Source of the DNA: an uncultured Rhodospirillales bacterium
Lineage (GTDB): Bacteria > Pseudomonadota > Alphaproteobacteria > CAAGCB01 > CAG-977
Assembly (NCBI GenBank): GCA_902777205.1
Contig: CACYSU010000019.1
Span: 1 to 35,465 of the forward strand
Reading direction: 5' to 3'
DNA length: 35,465 nt
Both the position numbers and the translations under genes were made by a program. Positions 1-7,263 of the stretch are shown one piece after another; position 1 is the stretch's first letter, and each line of letters begins with the position of its first letter. The notes beneath the pieces are model-generated. The model did not search any database. It saw only the letters and a list, made by a program, of their open reading frames with translations, and was not told the DNA's origin.

Positions 1-612
1 GTTGACCGTCTGTCCCGTTTTGACGGGGACGGAAACGATGATGCCGTCCAGCGGTGCGGTGATTTTCGTGTAACCCAAGTTCGTTTGCGCCGTGTTCAAA
101 GCCAGCGCGGTTTCGGCAATCGACGCTTTCAGTTCGGTGACTTTGGCTTTGGCGGCTTCAAAAGCGTCCTTGGCGTTTTCAAAGTCTTCCTGCGAGGCGG
201 CATTCTTTTTCAGCAAACGTTGTTCGCGGACGAATTGCTTTTCGGCGATTTTGGCGGAAATTTCGGCGGCGTTCAACTGCGCTTTCAAACTGGTCAGCTT
301 GGCTTTTGCACTGTTGACATCGTTTTCCTGCGTTGTCGAATCGATTTGGGCGATAAGGTCGCCTTTTTGAATCCGTTGCCCGACTTTGACGGGCAGGTAT
401 TCGATTTTGCCCGACGTTTGCGCGCCGACGGTGACCAGTTCGATGGCTTTGACTTCGCCCGTGGCGTTGACTGCTTTTTCGATGTTTTTGCGAATAACGG
501 GTTCCGTGATGTAGGAAACGGGTTCATCTTTGAACCAAGCCTTGCACCCGAACAGGGCGGCAAGAGCGACCAAAGCGAACAAAAAGACGTTTTTTTTCGA
601 TAAATGCAACAT
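1..612 (-). CDS. macA: MacA-like periplasmic adaptor subunit of an efflux pump (3' part cut by the window edge)
   Basis: Periplasmic membrane-fusion protein that would link an inner-membrane transporter (MacB-type ABC or RND) to an outer-membrane channel. Only the first 204 codons are in the window and the frame is open to the edge. The N-terminus has a hydrophobic segment ending in Cys23 (LFGC), so it may be a lipoprotein or signal anchor. Residues about 62-90 form the biotinyl/lipoyl half (VGAQTSGKI, VGQRIQKGDLI). About 95-185 is a helical hairpin rich in Lys, Ala and Glu. The second lipoyl half begins with LGYTKITAPLDG. These stretches closely resemble E. coli MacA (VGAQVSG; LDYTRIVAPMAG). 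ATG at 612 was chosen because it gives the complete signal segment. It lies 82 bp downstream of the kinase gene, with a palindrome in the gap. The partner transporter should lie to the left of the window. An HlyD or RND adaptor is the alternative. Confidence 0.88.
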   Translation of the reverse strand, partial: MLHLSKKNVFLFALVALAALFGCKAWFKDEPVSYITEPVIRKNIEKAVNATGEVKAIELVTVGAQTSGKIEYLPVKVGQRIQKGDLIAQIDSTTQENDVNSAKAKLTSLKAQLNAAEISAKIAEKQFVREQRLLKKNAASQEDFENAKDAFEAAKAKVTELKASIAETALALNTAQTNLGYTKITAPLDGIIVSVPVKTGQTVN

Positions 613-629
613 GTTTCGTACTCGACCAA

Positions 630-657
630 AATCGTTAAAACCAAATGTTTAACGATT
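630..657. repeat. Perfect 10-bp inverted repeat upstream of the efflux adaptor (possible operator)
   Basis: Arms AATCGTTAAA (630-639) and TTTAACGATT (648-657) are perfect reverse complements separated by 8 bp. The repeat lies 18-45 bp upstream of the adaptor start codon. There is no T-tract, so it is unlikely to be an intrinsic terminator. The position suits a repressor binding site (for example TetR-type) controlling the efflux genes. That role is inference; no regulator gene is in view. Confidence 0.5.
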
Positions 658-694
658 CCATAGTCAGGATACTTACGTTTTACCGAAAATTTTT

Positions 695-1696
695 TTACGG
701 TTTGATTTTTTCCGCGATTAAATCACACAAAGGCGTTTCGGGACGCGCGCCGTAATGGGAAATGATTTCCGCGGCGGCAAGCGCCCCCATTTGCAGACAT
801 TCGGAAACCGGCCGGTTTTGGGACAGTCCCGTCAGATAGCCGGCGGCGAACAAATCGCCCGCTCCGGTTGTGTCGATCACGCGGTTGATCGGTTCGGCGG
901 GGATTTCATAACGCGTTTCGCCGCAAATCGCGACCGCGCCTTTCGCCCCGCGGGTGACGACGACCGTTTCGCACAGGGTTTTGCATTTTTCAAACGCATC
1001 TTCGGCGTTGTCCGTTCCGAACAGGGCTTTGATTTCGTCTTCGTTGCAAAACAGGATGTCAATGCCGTTTTTGATCAGCTGTAAAAAGCTGTCGCGGTGG
1101 CGGTTCACGCAAAACGGGTCGGACAGCGACAGCGACACCTTGCGGTGATGTTTGTGCGCCAATTCAACCGCATAGGCCAGCGCGTCCTTCGCCTCCGGCC
1201 GGTCCCAGAGGTATCCTTCCATATAAACGATTTTGGTCTGGCGGATCAGTTCCTCGTCGATATCCTTGCGCGACAGCTTGGAACACGCCCCCAGATAGGT
1301 GTTCATCGTGCGTTGGGCGTCGGGACTGACGATGACCATGCACCGCGCCGTCGGCCGTTCGTTTTCCAGACACGGCGTCGTGAAATGCACGCCCGATTTC
1401 GTGATGTCTTCGCGGAACACTTCGCCCAGCCGGTCGTCGGCGACTTTGCCGATGAAAGCGGGCTTTCCCCCCATCGCCGCGATGCCGACCGCCGTGTTCG
1501 CGGCCGATCCGCCGGAGCATTCGACACCGTTTTGCGCGATATGACCGTAAATCTTTTCCGCCAGATCGGCGTCGATCAGGGTCATCATTCCCTTGGGCAT
1601 ATTGTGTTGCGCCAGAAAATCGTCGTCCATATTGGCCAGCACGTCAACCATGGCGTTTCCGATTGCCACAACGTCAAAACGTGTCAGAGCGTTCAT
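695..1696 (-). CDS. PfkB-family carbohydrate/nucleoside kinase (adenosine-kinase-like)
   Basis: Cytoplasmic ATP-dependent kinase of the ribokinase/PfkB superfamily, 333 aa, the family's usual size. The N-terminal substrate-binding signature is present (VVAIGNAMVDVLA, then GGSAANTAVGIAAMGG near residues 60-75). The C-terminal PfkB signature DTTGAGDLFAAGYL carries the anion hole and the catalytic Asp at about residue 281. The exact substrate (adenosine, another nucleoside or a sugar) cannot be read from the sequence. Adenosine kinase is the usual annotation for alphaproteobacterial proteins of this type. ATG at 1696 has GGAGG six bases upstream. It diverges from the EI24-like gene across a 107-bp region with overlapping promoters. 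The adaptor gene follows on the same strand, but with its own palindrome-containing upstream region. Confidence 0.88.
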   Translation of the reverse strand: MNALTRFDVVAIGNAMVDVLANMDDDFLAQHNMPKGMMTLIDADLAEKIYGHIAQNGVECSGGSAANTAVGIAAMGGKPAFIGKVADDRLGEVFREDITKSGVHFTTPCLENERPTARCMVIVSPDAQRTMNTYLGACSKLSRKDIDEELIRQTKIVYMEGYLWDRPEAKDALAYAVELAHKHHRKVSLSLSDPFCVNRHRDSFLQLIKNGIDILFCNEDEIKALFGTDNAEDAFEKCKTLCETVVVTRGAKGAVAICGETRYEIPAEPINRVIDTTGAGDLFAAGYLTGLSQNRPVSECLQMGALAAAEIISHYGARPETPLCDLIAEKIKP

Positions 1697-1731
1697 CTAA
1701 AACCTCCGTATGGGGTGAACAAATACGACGC

Positions 1732-1773
1732 AGTATAAAGGAACTTACATTTCAAACAAGACTCTGCTACAAA
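1732..1773. promoter_or_regulatory. Overlapping divergent sigma70-like promoters for the kinase (minus) and EI24-like operon (plus)
   Basis: On the minus strand TTGTTT (1754-1759), a 16-bp spacer and TATACT (1732-1737) face the kinase gene. On the plus strand TTACAT (1745-1750), a 17-bp spacer and TACAAA (1768-1773) face the EI24-like gene. Because the two core elements interleave, the polymerases should compete. The calls are by eye and the plus-strand one is the weaker. Confidence 0.45.
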
Positions 1774-1803
1774 AATAAAGGATTTTTTTTCAAGGAGGCG
1801 GCC

Positions 1804-2478
1804 GTGCTGTTGGAACTGAAAAATGCGTTAAAGGATGTTTTTTCAAATAAAATCAGAGGGTTATTGTGGCTGACGGCGGTAACGACGCTGCTGGTTTTCA
1901 TCGGGTTGTTCGCGTTGTTCGCCTATGGCGTGTCGTTGATCGAGCTGACGGATTGGCCGAAGATGGAAAAAGTGTTTCAGATTCTAGGTTTTCTGGCTTT
2001 TTTCATTATGTCTTTGATGCTTTTTCCCGCCGTTGCGACGTTCGTTTCCGGATTCTTTGTCGATTCGGTCGTCGAACGGACGGCGAAAAAGAATCATGTC
2101 GCGGGGCTGCGCGACGTTCCGTTGTCGGAAAGCCTGATCCTGTCCGGAGTCGCTTCGCTGAAAGGCGCGACGCTGTCCGCCGCTTTGATCCCCGTTTCGC
2201 TGGTCTGCGGGTGGATTCCCGTTGTCAACCTGATCCCCGCCGTATTATATTACGTTTTGAACGGGCGGCTCTTGGCGCGGGAATATTACTACGCCGTCGC
2301 GCTGCGCTACGCGGATCGCGCGGCCGCCGACGAAATGTTCGACCGGTTCAAACCCTATTGGACGCGGGCGGGCGTCGTGATCGCGCTGTTGATGACCGTT
2401 CCCGTCGTCAACGTGATTTCCCCGCTGGTCGCCATGGCGTTTATGCAGCGGTTGTTTTTGGAAAAACGGCAGGCATGA
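1804..2478 (+). CDS. EI24/CysZ-like integral membrane protein
   Basis: 224-aa polytopic inner-membrane protein of the EI24 (etoposide-induced 2.4)/CysZ family; CysZ proteins handle sulfate uptake, but the substrate here is unknown. Hydrophobic segments lie at about residues 20-43, 60-85, 120-150 and 195-215. The loop motif LIPAVLYYVLNGRLLAREYY matches the conserved family region before the last helices. The frame is open further upstream, but GTG at 1804 is preferred because AAGGAGG (1792-1798) sits five bases before it and the translated upstream part is not protein-like. Its stop overlaps the ATG of the next gene (ATGA), indicating translational coupling. First gene of a three-gene plus-strand unit. 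Confidence 0.82.
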   Translation: MLLELKNALKDVFSNKIRGLLWLTAVTTLLVFIGLFALFAYGVSLIELTDWPKMEKVFQILGFLAFFIMSLMLFPAVATFVSGFFVDSVVERTAKKNHVAGLRDVPLSESLILSGVASLKGATLSAALIPVSLVCGWIPVVNLIPAVLYYVLNGRLLAREYYYAVALRYADRAAADEMFDRFKPYWTRAGVVIALLMTVPVVNVISPLVAMAFMQRLFLEKRQA

Positions 2479-2879
2479 AAAAGGCACTTCTTTCGATTTT
2501 ATTGGGGGTTACGACGGCTTGCGCGACGGACGCGGCGGTTCAAACGCCCGCGACGGCCGGCGTTCCCGCCAAAAAGGCCGCGCCCGTTCACGCTCATGCT
2601 CCCGAATCCGTCATCCGGTCGGGGCGCAAGGATCCGCTGTTGAAAGCCGGATATGTTCGGGATGTTCTGGGCGAACCGGCGCTGAAACGCCGCGACCCGC
2701 CGTCCGAAGTGTGGGTGTACGCCCAATCGGGATGCGTTTTGTTCATTTACATGGATGAAACGGACGCGGCGGATCAAAGCGAGGCTTTGGTGCGGCATAT
2801 GGAAATCGGCACGCCGACGTTTCGGGCGACGCAGAAAAATTCCCTGCCGTGTTTGGAAAAGGCCGCGCAGCTGAGGTGA
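2475..2879 (+). CDS. Small predicted lipoprotein of unknown function
   Basis: 134 aa. The N-terminus MKKALLSILLGVTTAC looks like a lipoprotein signal peptide with Cys16 as the lipidation site, although Thr at -3 is unusual. A Pro/Ala-rich linker (about residues 20-45) follows. A compact domain then carries LLKAGYVRDVLGEP, PSEVWVYAQSGCVLFIYMDE and a late Cys. This resembles the small SmpA/BamE-like envelope fold in outline (a conserved helix before a strand pair around W-Y), but I do not recognise the family with certainty. It overlaps the preceding gene by 4 bp and is followed 3 bp later by the PAP2 gene, so it is in an envelope-protein operon. Confidence 0.7.
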   Translation: MKKALLSILLGVTTACATDAAVQTPATAGVPAKKAAPVHAHAPESVIRSGRKDPLLKAGYVRDVLGEPALKRRDPPSEVWVYAQSGCVLFIYMDETDAADQSEALVRHMEIGTPTFRATQKNSLPCLEKAAQLR

Positions 2880-2882
2880 GAT

Positions 2883-3416
2883 ATGGGATTTGATTTTTTG
2901 CTGCCCTTTGACAGGGCGGTTTCGCAGTTCGTCCTTTCCCTGCGTTCAAACGCCGCGGACGCGGTGATGACCGCCGTAACGTCGGCGGGGGACGCGGGGG
3001 CGGTGTGGATCGCGCTGGCGGTCGGGATGATCTGTTTCAAAAAAACGCGGACGACGGGATTGTTGATGCTGGCCGCGATCGCGGCGACGTTCGTGATCAG
3101 CACGCTGGGGCTGAAGCATTTGTTCGCGCGGCCGCGTCCGTGCGTCGCTTTTCCGGTCGCGGGGTTTTATCCCTGCCCGTCGGGGTTTTCGTTTCCGTCG
3201 GGACATTCGATTTCGTCGTTCGCGGCGGCCGGCGTTTTGTTTTTCCGGAAAACGGCCGGACGGTGGTTCGCTGTCGCTTTGGCGGTTTTGATCGCGTTTT
3301 CCAGAGTGTATTTGAACGTCCATTATTGCACGGACGTTTTGGCGGGGGCTTTGCTGGGCGTCGGCGCGGCGTACCTGACCGTCCGTTGGTTCGATATGAA
3401 AAAGGCGGGTGTCTGA
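2883..3416 (+). CDS. PAP2-superfamily membrane phosphatase
   Basis: 177-aa integral membrane phosphatase of the type-2 phosphatidic acid phosphatase family, which dephosphorylates lipid phosphates such as undecaprenyl pyrophosphate or phosphatidylglycerophosphate. All three catalytic signatures are visible: KHLFARPRP (KX6RP), PSGH (catalytic His of motif 2) and SRVYLNVHYCTD (SRX5HX3D). Hydrophobic segments surround them. ATG at 2883 follows GAGGTGA, which is the end of the preceding gene, so translation is probably coupled. Its stop codon lies inside the shared terminator hairpin with convergent trxA. Which lipid it acts on is not decidable here. Confidence 0.9.
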   Translation: MGFDFLLPFDRAVSQFVLSLRSNAADAVMTAVTSAGDAGAVWIALAVGMICFKKTRTTGLLMLAAIAATFVISTLGLKHLFARPRPCVAFPVAGFYPCPSGFSFPSGHSISSFAAAGVLFFRKTAGRWFAVALAVLIAFSRVYLNVHYCTDVLAGALLGVGAAYLTVRWFDMKKAGV

Positions 3417-3426
3417 CCCGCCTTTT
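3400..3426. terminator. Bidirectional intrinsic terminator between the PAP2 gene and trxA
   Basis: Arms AAAAGGCGGGT (3400-3410) and ACCCGCCTTTT (3416-3426) pair perfectly around a 5-nt loop, with A and T runs on the two sides so it works in both directions. The PAP2 stop codon (3414-3416) is inside the hairpin and the trxA stop is 6 bp beyond it. Confidence 0.85.
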
Positions 3427-3431
3427 AAGCA

Positions 3432-3746
3432 TTACATCTGTTCGTTGATCCACGCGGCCAGTTTCGATTTGGTCATCGCGCCGGAATGGGTGGCGACAGC
3501 CTGACCGTTTTTGAACATGATCAGCGTCGGAATGCCGCGCACACCGAAATTGGTCGGCGTTTCGGGGGATTCGTCAATGTTCATTTTGACGACTTTCAGC
3601 TTGTCGCCCAATTCTTTGGAAACGTCTTCCAAAACGGGCAGCATCTGGCGGCAGGGCGAACACCATTCGGCAAAGAAATCGACCAGAACGGGAACGTCCG
3701 AATTTTGGATTTCGTTGGCGAATTCGCTGTCTTTGATCACTTTCAT
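3432..3746 (-). CDS. trxA: Thioredoxin
   Basis: Cytoplasmic thiol-disulfide oxidoreductase reduced by thioredoxin reductase. 104 aa, single thioredoxin fold, full length. The active site is WCSPC at residues about 28-32 (FFAEWCSPC), one residue different from the classical WCGPC. The cis-proline loop GVRGIPTLIMF and the C-terminal helix are present. AAAGGA precedes ATG 3746. It lies directly downstream of addA on the same strand, as in many alphaproteobacteria, but has its own good promoter overlapping the addA stop. Confidence 0.96.
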   Translation of the reverse strand: MKVIKDSEFANEIQNSDVPVLVDFFAEWCSPCRQMLPVLEDVSKELGDKLKVVKMNIDESPETPTNFGVRGIPTLIMFKNGQAVATHSGAMTKSKLAAWINEQM

Positions 3747-3781
3747 GAGTGTAGTCCTTTCTGTAAAAACCTGTCTGTTCC

Positions 3782-3810
3782 TATATAAGGGGCTTTCGCG
3801 CGCCGGTCAA
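3782..3810 (-). promoter_or_regulatory. Sigma70-like promoter of trxA
   Basis: Minus-strand TTGACC (3805-3810), 17-bp spacer, TATATA (3782-3787), then the trxA start 36 bp further on. The -35 box overlaps the addA stop codon, so trxA can be transcribed independently of addAB. Confidence 0.65.
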
Positions 3811-6800
3811 TACTCCATTGTGTCAACCAAAGCCGTGATTTCGACCAGTTCGGGCTTTTCCGTCCACAGCAGGAAACAGCGCACGGCCTTGTCCGGATAG
3901 ATTTGCCCGATCAGCTGTTTATAAGCGGCCATTTGTGCGACATAGGCCGCGGGCGTGTCGTTGACGTTTTCGGGGACGGCGCGGCCGGATTTATAGTCGA
4001 TCAGCCGGACTTCGCCGTCCGAAACGGCCATGCGGTCGATTTTGCCGTTGACGACGCGGTCGCCGATGATGCCGGAAACGGGGACTTCGGCCAGAGAATC
4101 CGGCGTGAACAGTCCGGCGGCCGACGGGGTGTCCAGCAAAGCCAGAACGCGGGCGGTCACTTCGCCGCCGTCGTTCAATCCGGCCGTCAGTTTCTTTGCG
4201 ACGCTTTCGCGGTCGGCGGCGGGATAGCGCGGCAGGATTTCCAACAGCGTGTGCACGGCCGTGCCGCGTTTGATCGCCTGCAGCCGTCCGGCGGACAGCG
4301 GGGACAGCGCGGCGGGTTCCGCGACATCGGGACGCGACGGCGCCAGCGGTTTGGGCGGCGCGGGTTCGGCCGGCGCGGGGCGATCCGCCCAATCGGGCAG
4401 GGGGGCGGTCGTTTTCGCGGCGGATTGTTCCGCCGCCGGCGCGGGGGGCTGTTCCTGCGCGCACGTCAGGCGCAAAACGGGTTCGTCAAACAGGGGGGAG
4501 GCGACCTCCTGCACGCGGTATGAAACGGAACCGTCGCCGTTTTCGACGCTGACCGCCCCGCGGATCAGGTCGTACCATCCGCCGTCGCCGTTTTTGCGGC
4601 TTTCCCACCCCGTGACGTACAGGCGGTCGGCCGCGCGGGTCAACGCCACGTACAGCAGGCGGCGATATTCGTCCGCGTCCTTTTCTTTCAGCGTTTCGAT
4701 TTCGGCGTTGACGGATTCGTTGCGGTATCCGGCCTTGGGCGTCCACAGGCACAATTCGCCGTTTCCGTCGTCCGGCCAGTATGTTTTGGGGAAATGAAAC
4801 CGCGCCGGCCGCGTGTCGGGCAGGAACACGACGGGCGCCTGCAGCCCTTTGGCCGCGTGAACGGTCATGATGCGCACGGCGTCGAACGATTGTTCGGGGT
4901 CGCGTTTGATCTCAACGTCGTTTTGCCGCAGCCGGCACAGGAAATTTTGCAAAGAGGGGGCTTCGGCCGTATCGAAATCCAACGCCAGATTCATAAACTC
5001 GTCCAGCGCGTCCAACGCCTGCACCCCCAGCCGCGCGACGAAATTCCGCCGCCGTCCCAGCGTCCCCAAAACATAGGCGTACAGTTCATAGGGGCGCATA
5101 TTGTCCACGCGGCTCAGCAAATCCTTTAAAAACGCGTATGCTTCGCCCAGCGGCGTCGGCGTTCCCTCGTATTGTTTCAGCCGGTCGAACAGCGTCCGTC
5201 CCCCGCGGCCGTGCGCCAGCCGGAACAGGTCGTTTTCGCCGATCCCGTTCAAAACCATGCCGGCGCGGTCGGCTTTCGCTTTGTCCTCGTCCGACAAATC
5301 GTCGGGCGACGTGCCGCACAACGGGGATCGCAGAACGGTCGCCAAAGCCAGATCGTTTTCGGGCAGCAGCAGGAAATCGCCCAGCACCATCAAATCCTTG
5401 ACGGCGATGTGCGTCGTGATTTTCAGCCGGTCGATGCCGGAAACGGCGACGCCCATGCTTTTCAATTCGCGCGACAGGTCGTTGATGAACCCGTCGCGGC
5501 GGCGCACCAAAACCATGATGTCGCCCGCGCGGATCGGCCTGTTTTCCGATTCCAGCCGTTCGCCGGACAACACCATGTCCGCGATTTTCGACGCGATCTT
5601 GTGCGCCAGCCGCGCCGCCGGCGTTTGCGCGAACACGCGTTCGACGGGTTTCGTGAACGGCCGTTCCGTGTCGTCGTCCCGCGGTTTTTCCGTCGGCCAT
5701 ATTTCGACCAGTCCGGCCTGTTTTTTGCGAAACGAGATGTGCGTGGCGTCTTCGGCGCCGTCAACGACGCCCGCGCGCGCGGGATCGAACTGCAAAACGA
5801 AATTGACGATGTCGATGACGGCTTGGACGGAACGGAACGAAATGTACATCGGCACGTCGTTCCATTTCTTTCCCGCGTTTTCGACGGCCGTTTTAAAAAA
5901 GGCGCGCATCCGTTCAAATTCTTCGGGAACGGCGCCCTGAAAACTGAAAATCGACTGCTTTTTGTCCCCGACGGCGAAAATCGTCCGTTCCTGCGAACGC
6001 AATCCGTTTCCGGCGAAAAACTCTTCGGCCAGCGCGCGGATGATCGCCCATTGGTCGGGACTGGTATCCTGCGCTTCGTCCACCAGAATGTGATCGACGC
6101 CGCCGTCCAGTTTGTACAACACCCACGCGGCCGCCCCCGATTTTTCCAGCAAACGGCGCGTCGCGGCGATCAAATCGTCGTAATCCATGACGCCGCGTTC
6201 GTCTTTCATCGCCGTGTATTCGTTCAAAATCGCCGAAGCGAGCGTGAACAAAGCCAGCGACAAACGCATGACCGCCGCGTTCGCCGTCCGCTGCTGATAG
6301 CTCAGCGCGCGCCGCGCTTCGGTTGTCAGGGCGGGAAGCGCCGATTCGGATTCTTTGCAGGCCAGCTTGCTGCGGATTGTGCCGGATTTTGTCAGGAAAA
6401 CGTCCAGATAGTCGGCGATCAATTCGCGCCGTTCGTCCCCGTCCGCGCCCAGAAACGCGCCGATGCGCGCGGCACTGCCCGTGTCCGATTTCGTTTTGGA
6501 AACATTTAAAACCGTGACGGCTTGCCGCAATTCGGCGGTTTGTTCCTCCGTCAGGGCGCAAAAATCGTCCGTCAGGCTTTCGGCCGTGCAGTTTTCCGGC
6601 AGGTTCAAAGCCCGTTCATAGGCGCGCTTTAAATCCCGCCCTGTCGGAAAGCGGTCGCCGATGCGCTTGATTTTCGGCAGGTGCTGCGTCATTTCCGTCA
6701 GAACGCCGAGGAATCCGTCTTCGTCCGTCGCGGCCGTGACCGTTTTCAGACAATCGGCGAAGCGGGGCTGTCCCAGAATTTTGTTTTGCGCCAGCTTGAT

Positions 6801-7262
6801 CAAATCTTTCGCGCCGCGTTCGTCCAAAACGTCGAATTGCGGGGAAACGCCGGCCTCCAGCGGAAAGCGTTTCAGCACGGATTGGCAGAACCCGTGCAAA
6901 GTCGTGACTTTCAATCCGCCCGCCGTGTCCAGCAGACGCGCGAACAACCGGCGCGCGCGGGTGATCAGGCGTCCGTCCGGCGCGGCGGCGCGCAGCTTCG
7001 TCAGATCGGCGATCAGGTCGGATTCGTCCTCGGCCGCCCATTTCGCCAGCCGGTCGGCGATTTTGTTCGCCATTTGCGCGGCCGCGGTGCGCGTAAAGGT
7101 CAGGCACAGGATTTTTTCGGGCGGCGTTCCCGTCAGCAGCAGGTTCAAAACGCGGTCGGACAGCACTTTGGTCTTGCCCGAACCGGCGGAGGCCGCCACC
7201 CATGCGGATTCGCGGGGATTGGCCGCCTGCCGCTGCAAATCGTCGGGATCGGGTGAAGCCAT
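3807..7262 (-). CDS. addA: AddA, helicase-nuclease subunit for double-strand break repair
   Basis: UvrD/Rep-type (superfamily 1A) helicase fused to a RecB-type nuclease. With AddB it resects DNA ends to load RecA. 1151 aa, full length. Helicase motifs in order: Walker A ASAGSGKT (Lys30), motif Ia LTFTRTAAAQM, motif II VDEAQD (about 394-399), motif III GDKKQSIFSFQGA (about 432-444), motif V TVHAAKGLQAPVVFLP and motif VI LLYVALTRAADRL. The C-terminal nuclease shows GTAVHTLLE, GKID (Asp about 1076), DYK (1089-1091) and AQMAAYKQ, so it should be active. ATG 7262 starts one base after the addB stop. The addB tail (codons GAA GAG GAG GAA) doubles as its ribosome binding site, so the two subunits are coupled. 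Confidence 0.96.
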   Translation of the reverse strand: MASPDPDDLQRQAANPRESAWVAASAGSGKTKVLSDRVLNLLLTGTPPEKILCLTFTRTAAAQMANKIADRLAKWAAEDESDLIADLTKLRAAAPDGRLITRARRLFARLLDTAGGLKVTTLHGFCQSVLKRFPLEAGVSPQFDVLDERGAKDLIKLAQNKILGQPRFADCLKTVTAATDEDGFLGVLTEMTQHLPKIKRIGDRFPTGRDLKRAYERALNLPENCTAESLTDDFCALTEEQTAELRQAVTVLNVSKTKSDTGSAARIGAFLGADGDERRELIADYLDVFLTKSGTIRSKLACKESESALPALTTEARRALSYQQRTANAAVMRLSLALFTLASAILNEYTAMKDERGVMDYDDLIAATRRLLEKSGAAAWVLYKLDGGVDHILVDEAQDTSPDQWAIIRALAEEFFAGNGLRSQERTIFAVGDKKQSIFSFQGAVPEEFERMRAFFKTAVENAGKKWNDVPMYISFRSVQAVIDIVNFVLQFDPARAGVVDGAEDATHISFRKKQAGLVEIWPTEKPRDDDTERPFTKPVERVFAQTPAARLAHKIASKIADMVLSGERLESENRPIRAGDIMVLVRRRDGFINDLSRELKSMGVAVSGIDRLKITTHIAVKDLMVLGDFLLLPENDLALATVLRSPLCGTSPDDLSDEDKAKADRAGMVLNGIGENDLFRLAHGRGGRTLFDRLKQYEGTPTPLGEAYAFLKDLLSRVDNMRPYELYAYVLGTLGRRRNFVARLGVQALDALDEFMNLALDFDTAEAPSLQNFLCRLRQNDVEIKRDPEQSFDAVRIMTVHAAKGLQAPVVFLPDTRPARFHFPKTYWPDDGNGELCLWTPKAGYRNESVNAEIETLKEKDADEYRRLLYVALTRAADRLYVTGWESRKNGDGGWYDLIRGAVSVENGDGSVSYRVQEVASPLFDEPVLRLTCAQEQPPAPAAEQSAAKTTAPLPDWADRPAPAEPAPPKPLAPSRPDVAEPAALSPLSAGRLQAIKRGTAVHTLLEILPRYPAADRESVAKKLTAGLNDGGEVTARVLALLDTPSAAGLFTPDSLAEVPVSGIIGDRVVNGKIDRMAVSDGEVRLIDYKSGRAVPENVNDTPAAYVAQMAAYKQLIGQIYPDKAVRCFLLWTEKPELVEITALVDTMEY

Positions 7263-7263
7263 G

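Noticed and set aside
294-644. A minus-strand frame starting at 644 inside the efflux adaptor
   Set aside because: It is out of frame with the adaptor, whose reading frame from 612 gives a clear MacA-like protein.
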